Notes: generated by a model from the letters alone, not told the origin. A stretch of 7,096 nt of DNA from Deltaproteobacteria bacterium (GCA_030627475.1 DAOURZ010000067.1:1-7096), one strand, 5' to 3'; counted from the stretch's first letter, positions 1 to 6,860 are shown. A program made the numbers and translations.

Positions 1-120
1 AGCCATAATCTGACATTGTTCCTGATTGATATGGGATTTAAGGATGTTAGGGCGCTGGTAAACGGTTGGTCGCTCTGGCAAAAAAGTAGTCTACCGGTTG
101 AAAAACATGAGGCGCTTTAA
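1..120 (+). CDS. Rhodanese-like domain protein, C-terminal end (5' part outside the window)
   Basis: Frame 1 is open from the first base to a TAA at 118-120, giving 39 residues. The segment GFKDVRALVNGWSLWQ followed by LPVE is the typical end of a rhodanese fold, where the consensus is GF..V..L.GGW..W...G.PVE. Rhodanese domains carry sulfur as a cysteine persulfide; the catalytic-cysteine loop would lie upstream of this window and cannot be checked. Only 21 bases separate it from the MauE/DoxX-like gene, so the two are probably co-transcribed. The pairing suggests a sulfur or thiol-redox role, which is inference. It could also be the last domain of a larger multi-domain protein. Confidence 0.8.
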   Translation, partial: SHNLTLFLIDMGFKDVRALVNGWSLWQKSSLPVEKHEAL

Positions 121-141
121 TTATAAGGATAAAAAGCAAAG

Positions 142-612
142 ATGAAGAAAGCAATCTGTAATTTCCATCCTGTTTTATTCCTTTTTTCCAGGTTGATATT
201 GGGAGGTGTTTTTATTTATGCCTGTTTTGATAAAATTCTCCACACTGTAGCTTTTTCTAAAGCGGTCTACAATTACCAGATATTGCCTGATGTGTTTATA
301 AATCTAACAGCTATTGTGCTGCCATGGCTGGAGCTTGTTTTGGGCGTTATTCTCATTATTGGCATCTGGATGCCTGGAGCAGTTGTAATAAGCAACATTC
401 TTTTAATGACGTTTTTGGGAGCTTCGCTGTTTAATCTGGCGCGAGGACTGGATATCAATTGCGGGTGTTTTTCTATCTTGGCAATGGAAAGTTCGACTAA
501 TATTTGGACTGCTTTGCGGGATGTATCGTTTTTAGCCTTGGCGACATATCTCCTGTTTATAATTTATTTTTCAAAAAATTGTGATGTGTTGAAGCCGACA
601 GATGATAAATAA
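142..612 (+). CDS. MauE/DoxX-family redox-associated membrane protein
   Basis: This encodes 156 residues with four likely membrane helices at about 11-29, 51-75, 78-100 and 124-143. The first loop pattern (RLILGGVFIYACFDKI, residues 17-32) and the motif LDINCGCFS (C107 and C109) are characteristic of the MauE/DoxX group. MauE is needed for disulfide formation and maturation of methylamine dehydrogenase, and relatives are generally placed in thiol-redox or electron-transfer membrane systems. The CGC pair is the likely redox-active site. The start at 142 follows AAGGA at 125-129 with a rather long 12-base gap. A rhodanese-domain gene lies just upstream, which supports a sulfur or disulfide context. 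The last codons overlap the helicase start by 11 bases. There is no amine dehydrogenase gene in view, so a specific methylamine role is not supported. Confidence 0.8.
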   Translation: MKKAICNFHPVLFLFSRLILGGVFIYACFDKILHTVAFSKAVYNYQILPDVFINLTAIVLPWLELVLGVILIIGIWMPGAVVISNILLMTFLGASLFNLARGLDINCGCFSILAMESSTNIWTALRDVSFLALATYLLFIIYFSKNCDVLKPTDDK

Positions 613-3082
613 GGAACTGCAACTTGCTAATGACTTTGTTCAGTACACTAACTGCAATATTTTTTTGACAGGTAAAGCAGGCACCGGCAAAACAACCTTT
701 CTCCATAATATTCGAAATAACATGGCAAAGCGGATGATTATTACCGCTCCAACCGGTGTTGCGGCTATCAACGCCGGCGGGGTAACACTTCATTCTTTTT
801 TTCAACTGCCATTTGGCCCATTTGTGCCTGGCAGCGAGACATATGAACGCAATAAGCAGCGCCAGTTCAGATTCAGCAAAGAAAAAAAACGGATTATACA
901 AAGCCTTGATTTGCTGGTGATTGATGAAATAAGTATGGTAAGAGCCGATTTACTCGACGCTGTGGATGCTGTATTGCGTCGCTATCGCCGTAATAATTTG
1001 CCATTTGGCGGGGTGCAACTGCTTGTAATCGGCGATCTGCATCAGCTTTCTCCGGTTGCAAAGCAAGATGAATGGTGCCTTTTGCAGCAACATTATGAGT
1101 CGATTTATTTTTTCAGCAGCAAGGCACTTGGTCTTACAGAACTGCTAACCATTGAACTGAAGCATATTTATCGTCAGTCAGATGTCCATTTTATCAAGCT
1201 CCTGAATCAAGTACGTGATAACAGGCTTGATGAATCATCCATAGCAGATCTTAATCAGCGTTACATTCAGGGCTTTACACCGGACGAAGATCAGGGCTAT
1301 ATTACTCTGACCACTCACAATCGCAACGCAGAATCCATCAATCAGACCAGACTTCAGTCCCTGTCCAAAAAGAAACATTGTTTCAAATCTGAAATTTCCG
1401 GAGATTTTCCTGAACATATTTACCCGACCCAAGCCACTCTTCTGCTTAAAGAGGAAGCACAAGTGATGTTTGTACGCAATGATCCTTCTCCTGAAAAACT
1501 TTATTACAATGGTAAAATCGGCAAAATAACCAAAATTTCGAGCGAAAGCATCAGAGTTATCTGTCCCGGCGACAAACAGGAAATCGTGGTTGAACCAATC
1601 ATTTGGGAAAATATCAAATACACAGTAAACGAAAAAAATAAGGAAATCGAAGAAGATGTAATAGGTAAATTCAAGCAATACCCCCTGAAACTTGCATGGG
1701 CTATCACCATTCACAAGAGTCAGGGACTGACTTTTGAAAAAGCCATTATTGATGCCAAAGCAGCTTTTGCTCATGGTCAGGTTTACGTAGCCTTAAGCCG
1801 TTGTAAAACTATAGAGGGCATGGTGCTGAGTTCTCCCATCTCATCTCGGGGAGTGGGAACGGATGAAGCAATAATGTGCTTTGACGAAAACGCTTACCGG
1901 AACCCGCCGTCCGAAAGTCGGCTTCAGGCTGCCAAAATCAGCTACCAGCAGCAGCTTTTGCTTGATTGTTTTGATTTTTCACTGTTGCGCAATAATTTCA
2001 ACTATCTTGTTCGGCTTTTGGTGAGCAATGACAGAGTAGTCCGGATTTCAGGAATTGAAAATATCCGCGGACTGGAGAAAATATCCACAAAAGATATTTT
2101 TGTTGTCAGTGAAAATTTTAAGCAGCAATTACGCACAATTTTTACGGATGAAGGTTTGCCAGAGTCAGATGCAGTTATTCTGGAACGAATCGGCAAAGCG
2201 TCTATATGGTTTAAGGAAAAGTTTGCCGCAATTTTTGAGGAATCAGTGCCAAAATTGCACGTAGAAACAGACAATACCGAACTTCGAAGAAAAATTGACA
2301 ATGCCCTGAGTAATCTCAAAAAAGAAATTGCCGTAAAGGTAGCTGGAATAAAGTGCTGTGAAAAAGGATTTTCACCATCAAGTTTCCTGCGCACTGTTTC
2401 AGCCGCTGAAATTGACTTTACCCCTGAAAAAGGAAAAAAGCGCCGCCCCCCGGCCTACACCGAATCGGACATTGCTCATCCGGAGCTGTTCCGGATCCTG
2501 AAGGACTGGCGTTCCCGAAAGGCCAAAAAGGAAGAAGTCGCCCATTTTCAGGTTTTACATCAACGTATATTGATCCGGATTGTGGTATGCCTACCTGACA
2601 ATATTGCTGATCTAAAGAAAATAAATGGAGTCGGCAAGAGAACCATTGAGAAATACGGCGAAGAACTTGTGGAATTGGTTTTGGCCTATCGCAAAAAACA
2701 CAAAATAGAGAAGGTCGTACTACCGGAACTTAAAAAATTCCCAAAGGAAAGTACAACGGGAAAAAAAGAGGCTCAGAATTCCGACACGAAACAAACAAGT
2801 TTAGATATGTTCAATAAAGGATTAACTATTGCCCGGATTGCACAAACAAGAGGCCTGGTACAATCTACCATTGAAGGACATCTGAGTTTTTTTGTGGAAA
2901 AAGGCAAGTTAGATATCAACAAGCTGCTTTCATCTGAAAAACAACAGGCCATTGAAAAAGAACTTGCTATTGATCACAACGATTCCCTCAGTGAAGTAAA
3001 AATTGCTCTGGGAGATACCTGCTCCTATGGCGAAATCAAAATGATGCTGGCTTGCCGGAAATACCTGGAAGGTACTCTGTGA
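602..3082 (+). CDS. PIF1-like superfamily 1 DNA helicase with HRDC and C-terminal helix-turn-helix domains
   Basis: This encodes 826 residues. The N-terminal half has the SF1B/PIF1 motif series. Walker A is GKAGTGKTT (24-32, K30) and motif Ia is TAPTGVAA (48-55). Walker B is LLVIDEISM (104-112, D108 and E109), and motif III is [11 protein letters not shown] (142-152). An IYRQ arginine motif lies at 189-192. Motif V is [11 protein letters not shown] (368-378) and motif VI is VYVALSRCK (394-402). A long middle region follows. An HRDC-like module at about 624-700 includes the helix-hairpin segment [17 protein letters not shown] winged/HTH segment at about 735-775 ([20 protein letters not shown]) resembles the HTH_40 domain of RecQ-type helicases. 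It should unwind DNA 5' to 3' and act in repair or replication-fork or G-quadruplex processing; the direction is a family property. The start overlaps the upstream gene and has a poor Shine-Dalgarno, so translational coupling is likely. Confidence 0.9.
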   Translation: MINKELQLANDFVQYTNCNIFLTGKAGTGKTTFLHNIRNNMAKRMIITAPTGVAAINAGGVTLHSFFQLPFGPFVPGSETYERNKQRQFRFSKEKKRIIQSLDLLVIDEISMVRADLLDAVDAVLRRYRRNNLPFGGVQLLVIGDLHQLSPVAKQDEWCLLQQHYESIYFFSSKALGLTELLTIELKHIYRQSDVHFIKLLNQVRDNRLDESSIADLNQRYIQGFTPDEDQGYITLTTHNRNAESINQTRLQSLSKKKHCFKSEISGDFPEHIYPTQATLLLKEEAQVMFVRNDPSPEKLYYNGKIGKITKISSESIRVICPGDKQEIVVEPIIWENIKYTVNEKNKEIEEDVIGKFKQYPLKLAWAITIHKSQGLTFEKAIIDAKAAFAHGQVYVALSRCKTIEGMVLSSPISSRGVGTDEAIMCFDENAYRNPPSESRLQAAKISYQQQLLLDCFDFSLLRNNFNYLVRLLVSNDRVVRISGIENIRGLEKISTKDIFVVSENFKQQLRTIFTDEGLPESDAVILERIGKASIWFKEKFAAIFEESVPKLHVETDNTELRRKIDNALSNLKKEIAVKVAGIKCCEKGFSPSSFLRTVSAAEIDFTPEKGKKRRPPAYTESDIAHPELFRILKDWRSRKAKKEEVAHFQVLHQRILIRIVVCLPDNIADLKKINGVGKRTIEKYGEELVELVLAYRKKHKIEKVVLPELKKFPKESTTGKKEAQNSDTKQTSLDMFNKGLTIARIAQTRGLVQSTIEGHLSFFVEKGKLDINKLLSSEKQQAIEKELAIDHNDSLSEVKIALGDTCSYGEIKMMLACRKYLEGTL

Positions 3083-3104
3083 AAGTAGCGTGGCAGGAGG
3101 AAAG

Positions 3105-3884
3105 ATGGGACCATCGAAAAACAAAATCAAACAGATGGTAAGGGAAAGGTATGCAAGTATCGTTCAACCCGACAAGTATCGCTGTTGCGGTGATTCATCA
3201 AATTTTGTAAACATATTAGATTTGGGTAGAAAACTTGATTATACAAATGATGAACTCGCCATTGGCCTGGGAGATGCTAACCTTGGTCTCGGATGTGGAA
3301 ACCCCTTGACCATTGCGGATCTGAAACCGGGAGAAACCGTGCTTGACTTAGGGAGCGGAGCCGGTTTTGACGCATTTCTGGCAGCAAAAAGCGTTGGAAA
3401 AGAGGGAAAGGTTATCGGCGTTGATATGACGCAGGAAATGATAAAAAAGGCAAAAAAGAATGCAGATAAAATGGGTATAGGCAATGTCGAATTTCGATTG
3501 GGAGAGATAGAAAAATTGCCTGTTTTTGATAATTCAATTGATGTGGTTCTGTCAAACTGTGTCATAAATCTTTCACCAGATAAAAGAGCTGTTTTTGGAG
3601 AGCTTTTCAGAGTGTTGAAGCCTGGCGGGCGGATCAGTATATCGGATGTTTTGCGTGCAGGAAAAATCCCAAAAAAAATTATGGATGATCCAAAAGCTTA
3701 TACAGGCTGAGTATCGGGGGCTATCTTGCCAGATGAGGTGAGACAGATTTTAAATAGGCTTGGTTTTGAATCTATAACTATAACAAAAAAGAATAACAGC
3801 GAACAAATAATCAGGAGCTGGAATCTCGGAGAGGGAACAGAATTCATGGTATTTTCTGCATATATACAAGCCAACAAACCATAA
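3105..3884 (+). CDS. arsM: ArsM-type arsenite S-adenosylmethyltransferase, candidate selenoprotein (UGA at 3708-3710)
   Basis: It would transfer methyl groups from SAM to As(III) in the cytoplasm. The start at ATG 3105 is preferred over GTG 3090 because AGGAGG lies at 3095-3100. The protein has 259 residues if UGA is read. SAM-binding motif I is DLGSGAGFD (81-89), followed by IGVDMT (104-109) and VLKPGGRI (170-177). The family cysteines are present: RCCG (C27, C28), GLGCGNP (C64) and SNCVINLS (C152). The fourth arsenic-binding cysteine, equivalent to C224 of the algal enzyme CmArsM and normally in an AY.GC..GA context, falls on an in-frame TGA (codon 202, AYTG-UGA-VSGA). Beyond it 57 codons continue the family pattern ([27 protein letters not shown]) to TAA at 3882-3884. 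A conventional caller would stop at 3710 and lose the C-terminus. The alternatives are a Cys-to-stop mutation or a sequencing error. The gene follows the helicase by 22 bases; no other ars gene is visible. Confidence 0.82.
3708..3744 (+). promoter_or_regulatory. Candidate bacterial SECIS hairpin just after the in-frame UGA
   Basis: UGA at 3708-3710 is followed by a hairpin whose upper stem pairs 3722-3726 (TATCT) with 3731-3735 (AGATG): four Watson-Crick pairs plus one U-G. The loop is UGCC (3727-3730). The loop begins 17 bases after the UGA and has a G in its second position. Both fit the usual description of bacterial SECIS elements, which have a short apical loop, a G in its first two bases, and lie roughly 16-37 bases from the UGA. 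A lower stem can form between 3711-3715 and 3740-3744 with one mismatch, separated by an internal loop. Hairpins this small also occur by chance, so the support comes from position combined with the UGA at a catalytic cysteine. Confidence 0.55.
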
Positions 3885-3948
3885 AATTAATGGACATTGA
3901 CAATAAGCGGCGCAATCGAGCATGTCTGAGTACTTGAAGGGGAACTTT

Positions 3949-4251
3949 ATGAAAAACGTAATAATGAGCCTGGTAATAGGATTGATCGTCTTTGAGTTTA
4001 TTGAGCATGTGATTTTCCCTCTGTTCTGGTTTATCAAAAACCGAAAGTAAAGATCAATCTATGGCGTAACAGGCATGCCGGGAAAAACAGCCGAAGTAAA
4101 ACAGTGGCAAGCAAGCGAAGGACGGGTTTTAATTAACGGAGAACTGTGGAGGGCTGTAAGTGATGTTTCTCTATCGACTGGTGATAAAACAATTATTCAA
4201 AATGTGGAAGGGCTAACATTAAGAGTGAAGCCTTTCACAAGATGTCTTTGA
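3949..4251 (+). pseudogene. Short NfeD-family membrane protein, interrupted by an in-frame TAA
   Basis: ATG 3949 has a good ribosome site (AAGGGG at 3937-3942). The first 33 codons encode one hydrophobic helix (about 5-29, MSLVIGLIVFEFIEHVIFPL) and end at TAA 4048-4050. The same frame continues for 66 codons with an NfeD C-terminal OB-fold-like segment: GMPGKTAEV, then GRVLINGELWRA, and VEGLTLRVKPF near the end. The family pattern is G..G.A...L.P.G.V...GE.W.A, ending in V.G..L.V.P. The joined product would be a short, roughly 100-residue NfeD relative, a family usually encoded next to a slipin/stomatin gene and linked to membrane quality control. No slipin gene is visible here. A single change from a sense codon such as AAA explains the stop. 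It is possible that the 33-residue membrane peptide is still made alone, or that ATG 4075 restarts translation, but no ribosome site supports the restart. Confidence 0.7.
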
Positions 4252-4655
4252 GAACCACAAGCAAATTTTTAAGAAAAAATACAAACAATATTCCAAAGAA
4301 CGTCCTCCGATATCCACCCCGAAAATTACTGAATTTCCCCGTAGGGTTTGCACAAAAATAAGTTCGCAATTTTAAGTATTGAGGCACCCGTCTGACAAGG
4401 CGCGTAAGGAATATCAGGATATTCCTATCTTTCGCAACGCAGTCAGGCGGGATGCATCGGAGCTCTTAATATAGACAACCAAATCATCGGAAAAAGCTTT
4501 TCAGAAAACCGGGAAATATTTATAGAAACAAAGTCCGGGATTTTTAAAATCACAGAATAATTGATGGATTCCCTATGGATTTTCTTATGTTAACGGTTTT
4601 CTTGCCAAAGTAAATAATGTGTTACGCTGTGTATGATTTGATACCAATTTTTATG
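4252..4655. other. Degenerate intergenic region without an intact gene
   Basis: About 400 bases hold no convincing gene on either strand. Two + strand stretches look protein-like but lack start codons. One is 4229-4375, with 48 codons, lysine-rich, beginning inside the NfeD tail in another frame. The other is 4465-4560, with 31 codons ending in FIETKSGIFKITE. I do not recognise either; they could be remnants of eroded genes. A palindromic element lies between them at 4384-4455. The stretch 4561-4655 is AT-rich with nothing recognisable, though enhancer sites for the sigma-54 promoter downstream could lie there. Confidence 0.5.
4384..4455. repeat. Imperfect palindromic element of about 72 bp (REP/MITE-like candidate)
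   Basis: The outer arms 4384-4396 and 4442-4455 pair over 13 positions, with one G-U pair and one bulged A (4452). The left arm contains CCCGTCTGAC and the right arm GTCAGGCGGG. A second, perfect 9-bp apical stem pairs 4407-4415 (AGGAATATC) with 4418-4426. Short GCG/CGC pairings connect the two. The unit is too large and too far from an intact gene end to be a simple terminator, and no U-tract follows. It resembles the folded intergenic repeats that occur in many copies in some genomes. Copy number cannot be judged from one window. Confidence 0.5.
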
Positions 4656-4670
4656 TGGCACAAGTATTGC
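4656..4670 (+). promoter_or_regulatory. Sigma-54 (RpoN) -24/-12 promoter
   Basis: TGGCAC at 4656-4661 and TTGC at 4667-4670 are separated by five bases, so GG (4657-4658) and GC (4669-4670) have exactly 10 bases between them. This matches the TGGCAC-N5-TTGC consensus fully. Transcription would start near 4682, just before the riboswitch aptamer and about 170 bases before the protease gene. Such promoters require an AAA+ enhancer-binding activator; I could not identify its binding site upstream. Confidence 0.8.
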
Positions 4671-4700
4671 TTATTTTCTAAAGCAAGTACGCACGTTTCT

Positions 4701-4778
4701 GAAAAAAGTAAACTCTGGGTAACCAGGGGACACAAAGCCACGGGTCCGCAATGGAGTGGATAGCCGGGTTGCCTGAAA
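4701..4778 (+). ncRNA. Cyclic-di-GMP-I riboswitch aptamer (GEMM-I)
   Basis: The conserved core is recognisable. A GNRA-capped hairpin pairs CTGG 4715-4718 with CCAG 4723-4726 around the loop GTAA. The junction GGGACACAAAGCC (4727-4739) matches the family's GGGACGCAAAGCC except for one base. ACGGGTCC (4740-4747) and GGATAGCCGGGTTGCC (4758-4773) form the second arm. The stem pair at the position usually written GUCU/AGAU is here GUCC/GGAU, a covarying change. The closing stem P1 is weak: GUAA 4708-4711 with UUGC 4769-4772, including one U-G, where the family usually has GGCAA/UUGCC. It lies in the leader of the protease gene in the same orientation, so it should make that gene respond to c-di-GMP. 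Exact ends are approximate. Confidence 0.88.
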
Positions 4779-4850
4779 GACAAAGTTCACCCCGTTTTTT
4801 GGTGGCTTGTTTGCAGGCGAAAACACCAAACAACCAAAAAATGGAGGTGG
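4765..4850 (+). promoter_or_regulatory. Possible riboswitch expression platform and ribosome site region
   Basis: Two mutually exclusive designs can be drawn. First, GGGT 4766-4769 at the aptamer's 3' side can pair with ACCC 4789-4792 just before a T6 run (4795-4800), giving a weak terminator that competes with aptamer P1. Second, CACC at 4824-4827 can pair either with GGTG 4801-4804, around an inner GCTTG/CAGGC hairpin (4805-4818), or with GGTG 4846-4849, which overlaps the Shine-Dalgarno. In the first state the ribosome site is free; in the second it is masked. None of the stems is long, so the mechanism and its direction (on or off) are inference. Confidence 0.35.
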
Positions 4851-4853
4851 ATG

Positions 4854-6635
4854 ATGAAAAAAAGAAATTTATTTGTTCAAAGTTTTGTATTTACGATTTC
4901 TTTTATTATGGTCATTTGTTTTGCTGTGGCAAACATGGCATGGGCCGGCAATGAAAATAAACACCATATGCAGGGCGAGCTGCTCATCAGGTCAAAGGCA
5001 GGGATCTCAAAGGATAAAATGCGAGGGATACTCGCAAGGCATGGAGCTGTCACTGCGGGAGAAATAAACCAAATCAGGGTAAAACTAATCAGGGTTCCGG
5101 CTCACGCTCTTGAAAAAGTCAAAATCGCTCTTGAGAAAAATCAGAACATCAGCTTTGTGGAGTACAATTTTATTGCACAAGGTTCTGCCGAACCAAATGA
5201 TGTGCAATACCAGTCTCAATGGCATTTGCCAAAAATTTCAGCCCCGGATGGATGGGATATGTGTACCGGATCTGACATGGCTCCTATTGCCATCATAGAC
5301 TCAGGGATTGACCCAACACATCCGGATCTTTCCGACAAACTTCTTTCCGGTTATAATTTTCTTGAAAACAATACCGACACCCATGATGTCCGCGGACATG
5401 GTACGGCAGTGGCAGGAGCAGCAGCAGCTATATCGAATAACGTTACAGGAATTGCAGGAGTTGCCTGGGAAAATCCGATCATGCCACTGGTTGTGTTAAA
5501 CGCAGACGATTGGGCCTCATATTATGATATTGCCAGGGCAATAACTTACGCTGCAGACCACGGCATTCGAGTTGTAAACATAAGCTTAGGTGGTTCAAGC
5601 AGTTCATCAACCATGCAAAATGCAATAAATTACGCATGGAACAAAGGAACTCTTATTTTTGCCAGTGCCGGGAACTATGCTACAAACACGCCTTGCTATC
5701 CGGCTGCCTGCGAGTATGTGGTGGCTGTTTCGGCAACCACTTCAAGTGACACACTCGCAAGTTTTTCAAACTATGGGGCATGGATTGACATAGCAGCGCC
5801 TGGTGCGTCGATTCTTACAACCAATCGAGGCGGCGGTTACGGCTACTGGAATGGAACATCTTTTTCTTCTCCTATCGCAGCAGGTCTTGCCGGGCTTATT
5901 ATATCAATAAATCCTGATTTAACGAATGCTCAGGTTGCGAAAATTATTACGCAAACTGCTGATGACCTTGGAGACCCGGGTTTTGACAGCTATTACGGCT
6001 ATGGCAGAGTCAATGTTCATGCCAGTCTTATTGCTGCAACAGGAACAGCACCGGAACCGGAACCGGAACCGGATATAACAGATCCTTTGGTATCAATCGT
6101 ATCTCCGGTAGAAGGCTCAACAGTAAGCGGTTCAGTCAGGATAAATATTTCAGCTACGGACAATGTTGGGATTAAAACCGTTGAACTCTATATCGACGGG
6201 GCGCTTTTTGGAACAAGTACCACCGCTCCTTACTATTTTTACTGTGATACAAATGAGTTTCTTGATGGATATTACGAACTTCTGGCGATCGGTTACGATA
6301 TTTCAGGAAATATCGGATATTCAAATTCCGTTACGGTTTATGTGCATAACCAACAGGAACAAGACATTACCCCACCGGTAGTCTCAATTATATCACCGGC
6401 TGATGGCGCTCATCTTTCTAAATTGGTAAAAATAACCGTGTTGGCCTCAGATAATATAGGCGTTACCAGAATGCAGCTTTATGTTGATGGAGTACTTAGG
6501 GTTAATAAGCTGGCAAGCACAATTAGCTGGCCATGGAATATAAAGAAGGAATCCAGTGGAGAGCATATCATCTCATCAAAGGCATATGATGCTGCTGGAA
6601 ATGTCGAAACAGATTCAATAACGATTTATAAATAA
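4854..6635 (+). CDS. Secreted subtilisin-like serine protease (S8) with two C-terminal Ig-like domains
   Basis: GGAGG at 4843-4847 lies 6 bases before ATG 4854 but only 3 before ATG 4851, so 4854 is favoured; numbering here starts at 4851 (594 residues). A signal peptide (KKR, then a hydrophobic core at about 7-28) ends with AWA (30-32). An inhibitor-type propeptide (about 40-110, GELLIRSKAG to ISFVEYNF) precedes the S8 catalytic domain (about 120-395). Its catalytic residues are D150 in AIIDSGID, H183 in GHGTAVAG and S337 in NGTSFSSP, with N275 in ASAGN as oxyanion-hole residue. A PEPEPEP linker (401-407) leads to two Ig-like repeats of the Big_7 type at about 412-499 and 508-594. Each has the ISP..G, ATDN/ASDN.G, LY.DG and AGN/SGN pattern. 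It is likely exported by Sec, matured by autocleavage and active outside the cell or at its surface. The Ig-like domains may bind substrate or the envelope. The gene stands alone, with its own promoter, riboswitch and terminator. Confidence 0.93.
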   Translation: MKKRNLFVQSFVFTISFIMVICFAVANMAWAGNENKHHMQGELLIRSKAGISKDKMRGILARHGAVTAGEINQIRVKLIRVPAHALEKVKIALEKNQNISFVEYNFIAQGSAEPNDVQYQSQWHLPKISAPDGWDMCTGSDMAPIAIIDSGIDPTHPDLSDKLLSGYNFLENNTDTHDVRGHGTAVAGAAAAISNNVTGIAGVAWENPIMPLVVLNADDWASYYDIARAITYAADHGIRVVNISLGGSSSSSTMQNAINYAWNKGTLIFASAGNYATNTPCYPAACEYVVAVSATTSSDTLASFSNYGAWIDIAAPGASILTTNRGGGYGYWNGTSFSSPIAAGLAGLIISINPDLTNAQVAKIITQTADDLGDPGFDSYYGYGRVNVHASLIAATGTAPEPEPEPDITDPLVSIVSPVEGSTVSGSVRINISATDNVGIKTVELYIDGALFGTSTTAPYYFYCDTNEFLDGYYELLAIGYDISGNIGYSNSVTVYVHNQQEQDITPPVVSIISPADGAHLSKLVKITVLASDNIGVTRMQLYVDGVLRVNKLASTISWPWNIKKESSGEHIISSKAYDAAGNVETDSITIYK

Positions 6636-6646
6636 AAAACCATTAC

Positions 6647-6682
6647 AAAAAAAAGGAGCAGGAAATTCCTGCTCCTTTTTTT
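6647..6682. terminator. Strong bidirectional rho-independent terminator
   Basis: An A8 run (6647-6654), the arm GGAGCAGGA (6655-6663), a three-base loop, the complementary arm TCCTGCTCC (6667-6675) and a T7 run (6676-6682) make a near-perfect hairpin with poly-U on either strand. It starts 11 bases after the protease stop codon. Its symmetry suggests it also served a convergent gene from the right. Confidence 0.93.
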
Positions 6683-6704
6683 ACAACAAACTTACTATTC
6701 AAAA

Positions 6705-6860
6705 TCAACTCCATGTTTTCCCTCCATTTTCCCGTATTGTATCCGGCGGATTATTGTTATCAATAGAAATTTCAGAACAACTTACTACTGTCCAATTACA
6801 ACGTTTACAAAAACGTAATCTACTCTGCAATATTTGTAACTGGAATCCATTTTGGGTTTT
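6705..6860 (-). pseudogene. Possible C-terminal remnant of a convergent minus-strand gene
   Basis: A minus-strand frame of 51 codons without a start codon ends at TGA (6705-6707), just beyond the bidirectional terminator. Its translation contains RFCKRCNWTVVSC (a CxxC-like cysteine cluster) and DNNNPPDTIRENGGKTWS, which looks protein-like. I do not recognise the family. The opposite strand is also open over the same stretch (about 6703-6863, no start codon), so coding strand cannot be decided by eye. If real, its 5' part was lost where the transposase remnant now lies. Confidence 0.25.

Noticed and set aside
557..901. A 114-codon minus-strand frame across the MauE/helicase junction
   Set aside because: It lies antisense to strongly recognisable coding sequence including the helicase Walker A region, and has no domain or ribosome-site support.
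1235..1774. A 179-codon minus-strand frame within the helicase
   Set aside because: It is antisense to the helicase core, with low-complexity phenylalanine-rich content typical of a shadow frame.
3090..3710. ArsM read as a 206-residue protein from GTG 3090 that ends at the TGA
   Set aside because: ATG 3105 has the proper AGGAGG site, and family-conserved sequence continues in frame well past the TGA to 3884, so this version is probably both mis-started and truncated.
4048..4050. Recoding of the TAA in the NfeD-like gene as an amino acid
   Set aside because: UAA is not used for selenocysteine (UGA) or pyrrolysine (UAG). A nonsense mutation is the simpler explanation.
4751..4954. A 67-codon + strand frame overlapping the protease start
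   Set aside because: It begins inside the riboswitch aptamer and covers the protease leader and signal-peptide codons in another frame; it has no ribosome site or family features.
6055..6076. Short tandem CCGGAA repeat as a regulatory or phase-variable repeat
   Set aside because: It encodes the PEPEPEP linker of the protease. The unit is six bases, so copy changes keep the frame, which makes it an ordinary linker.
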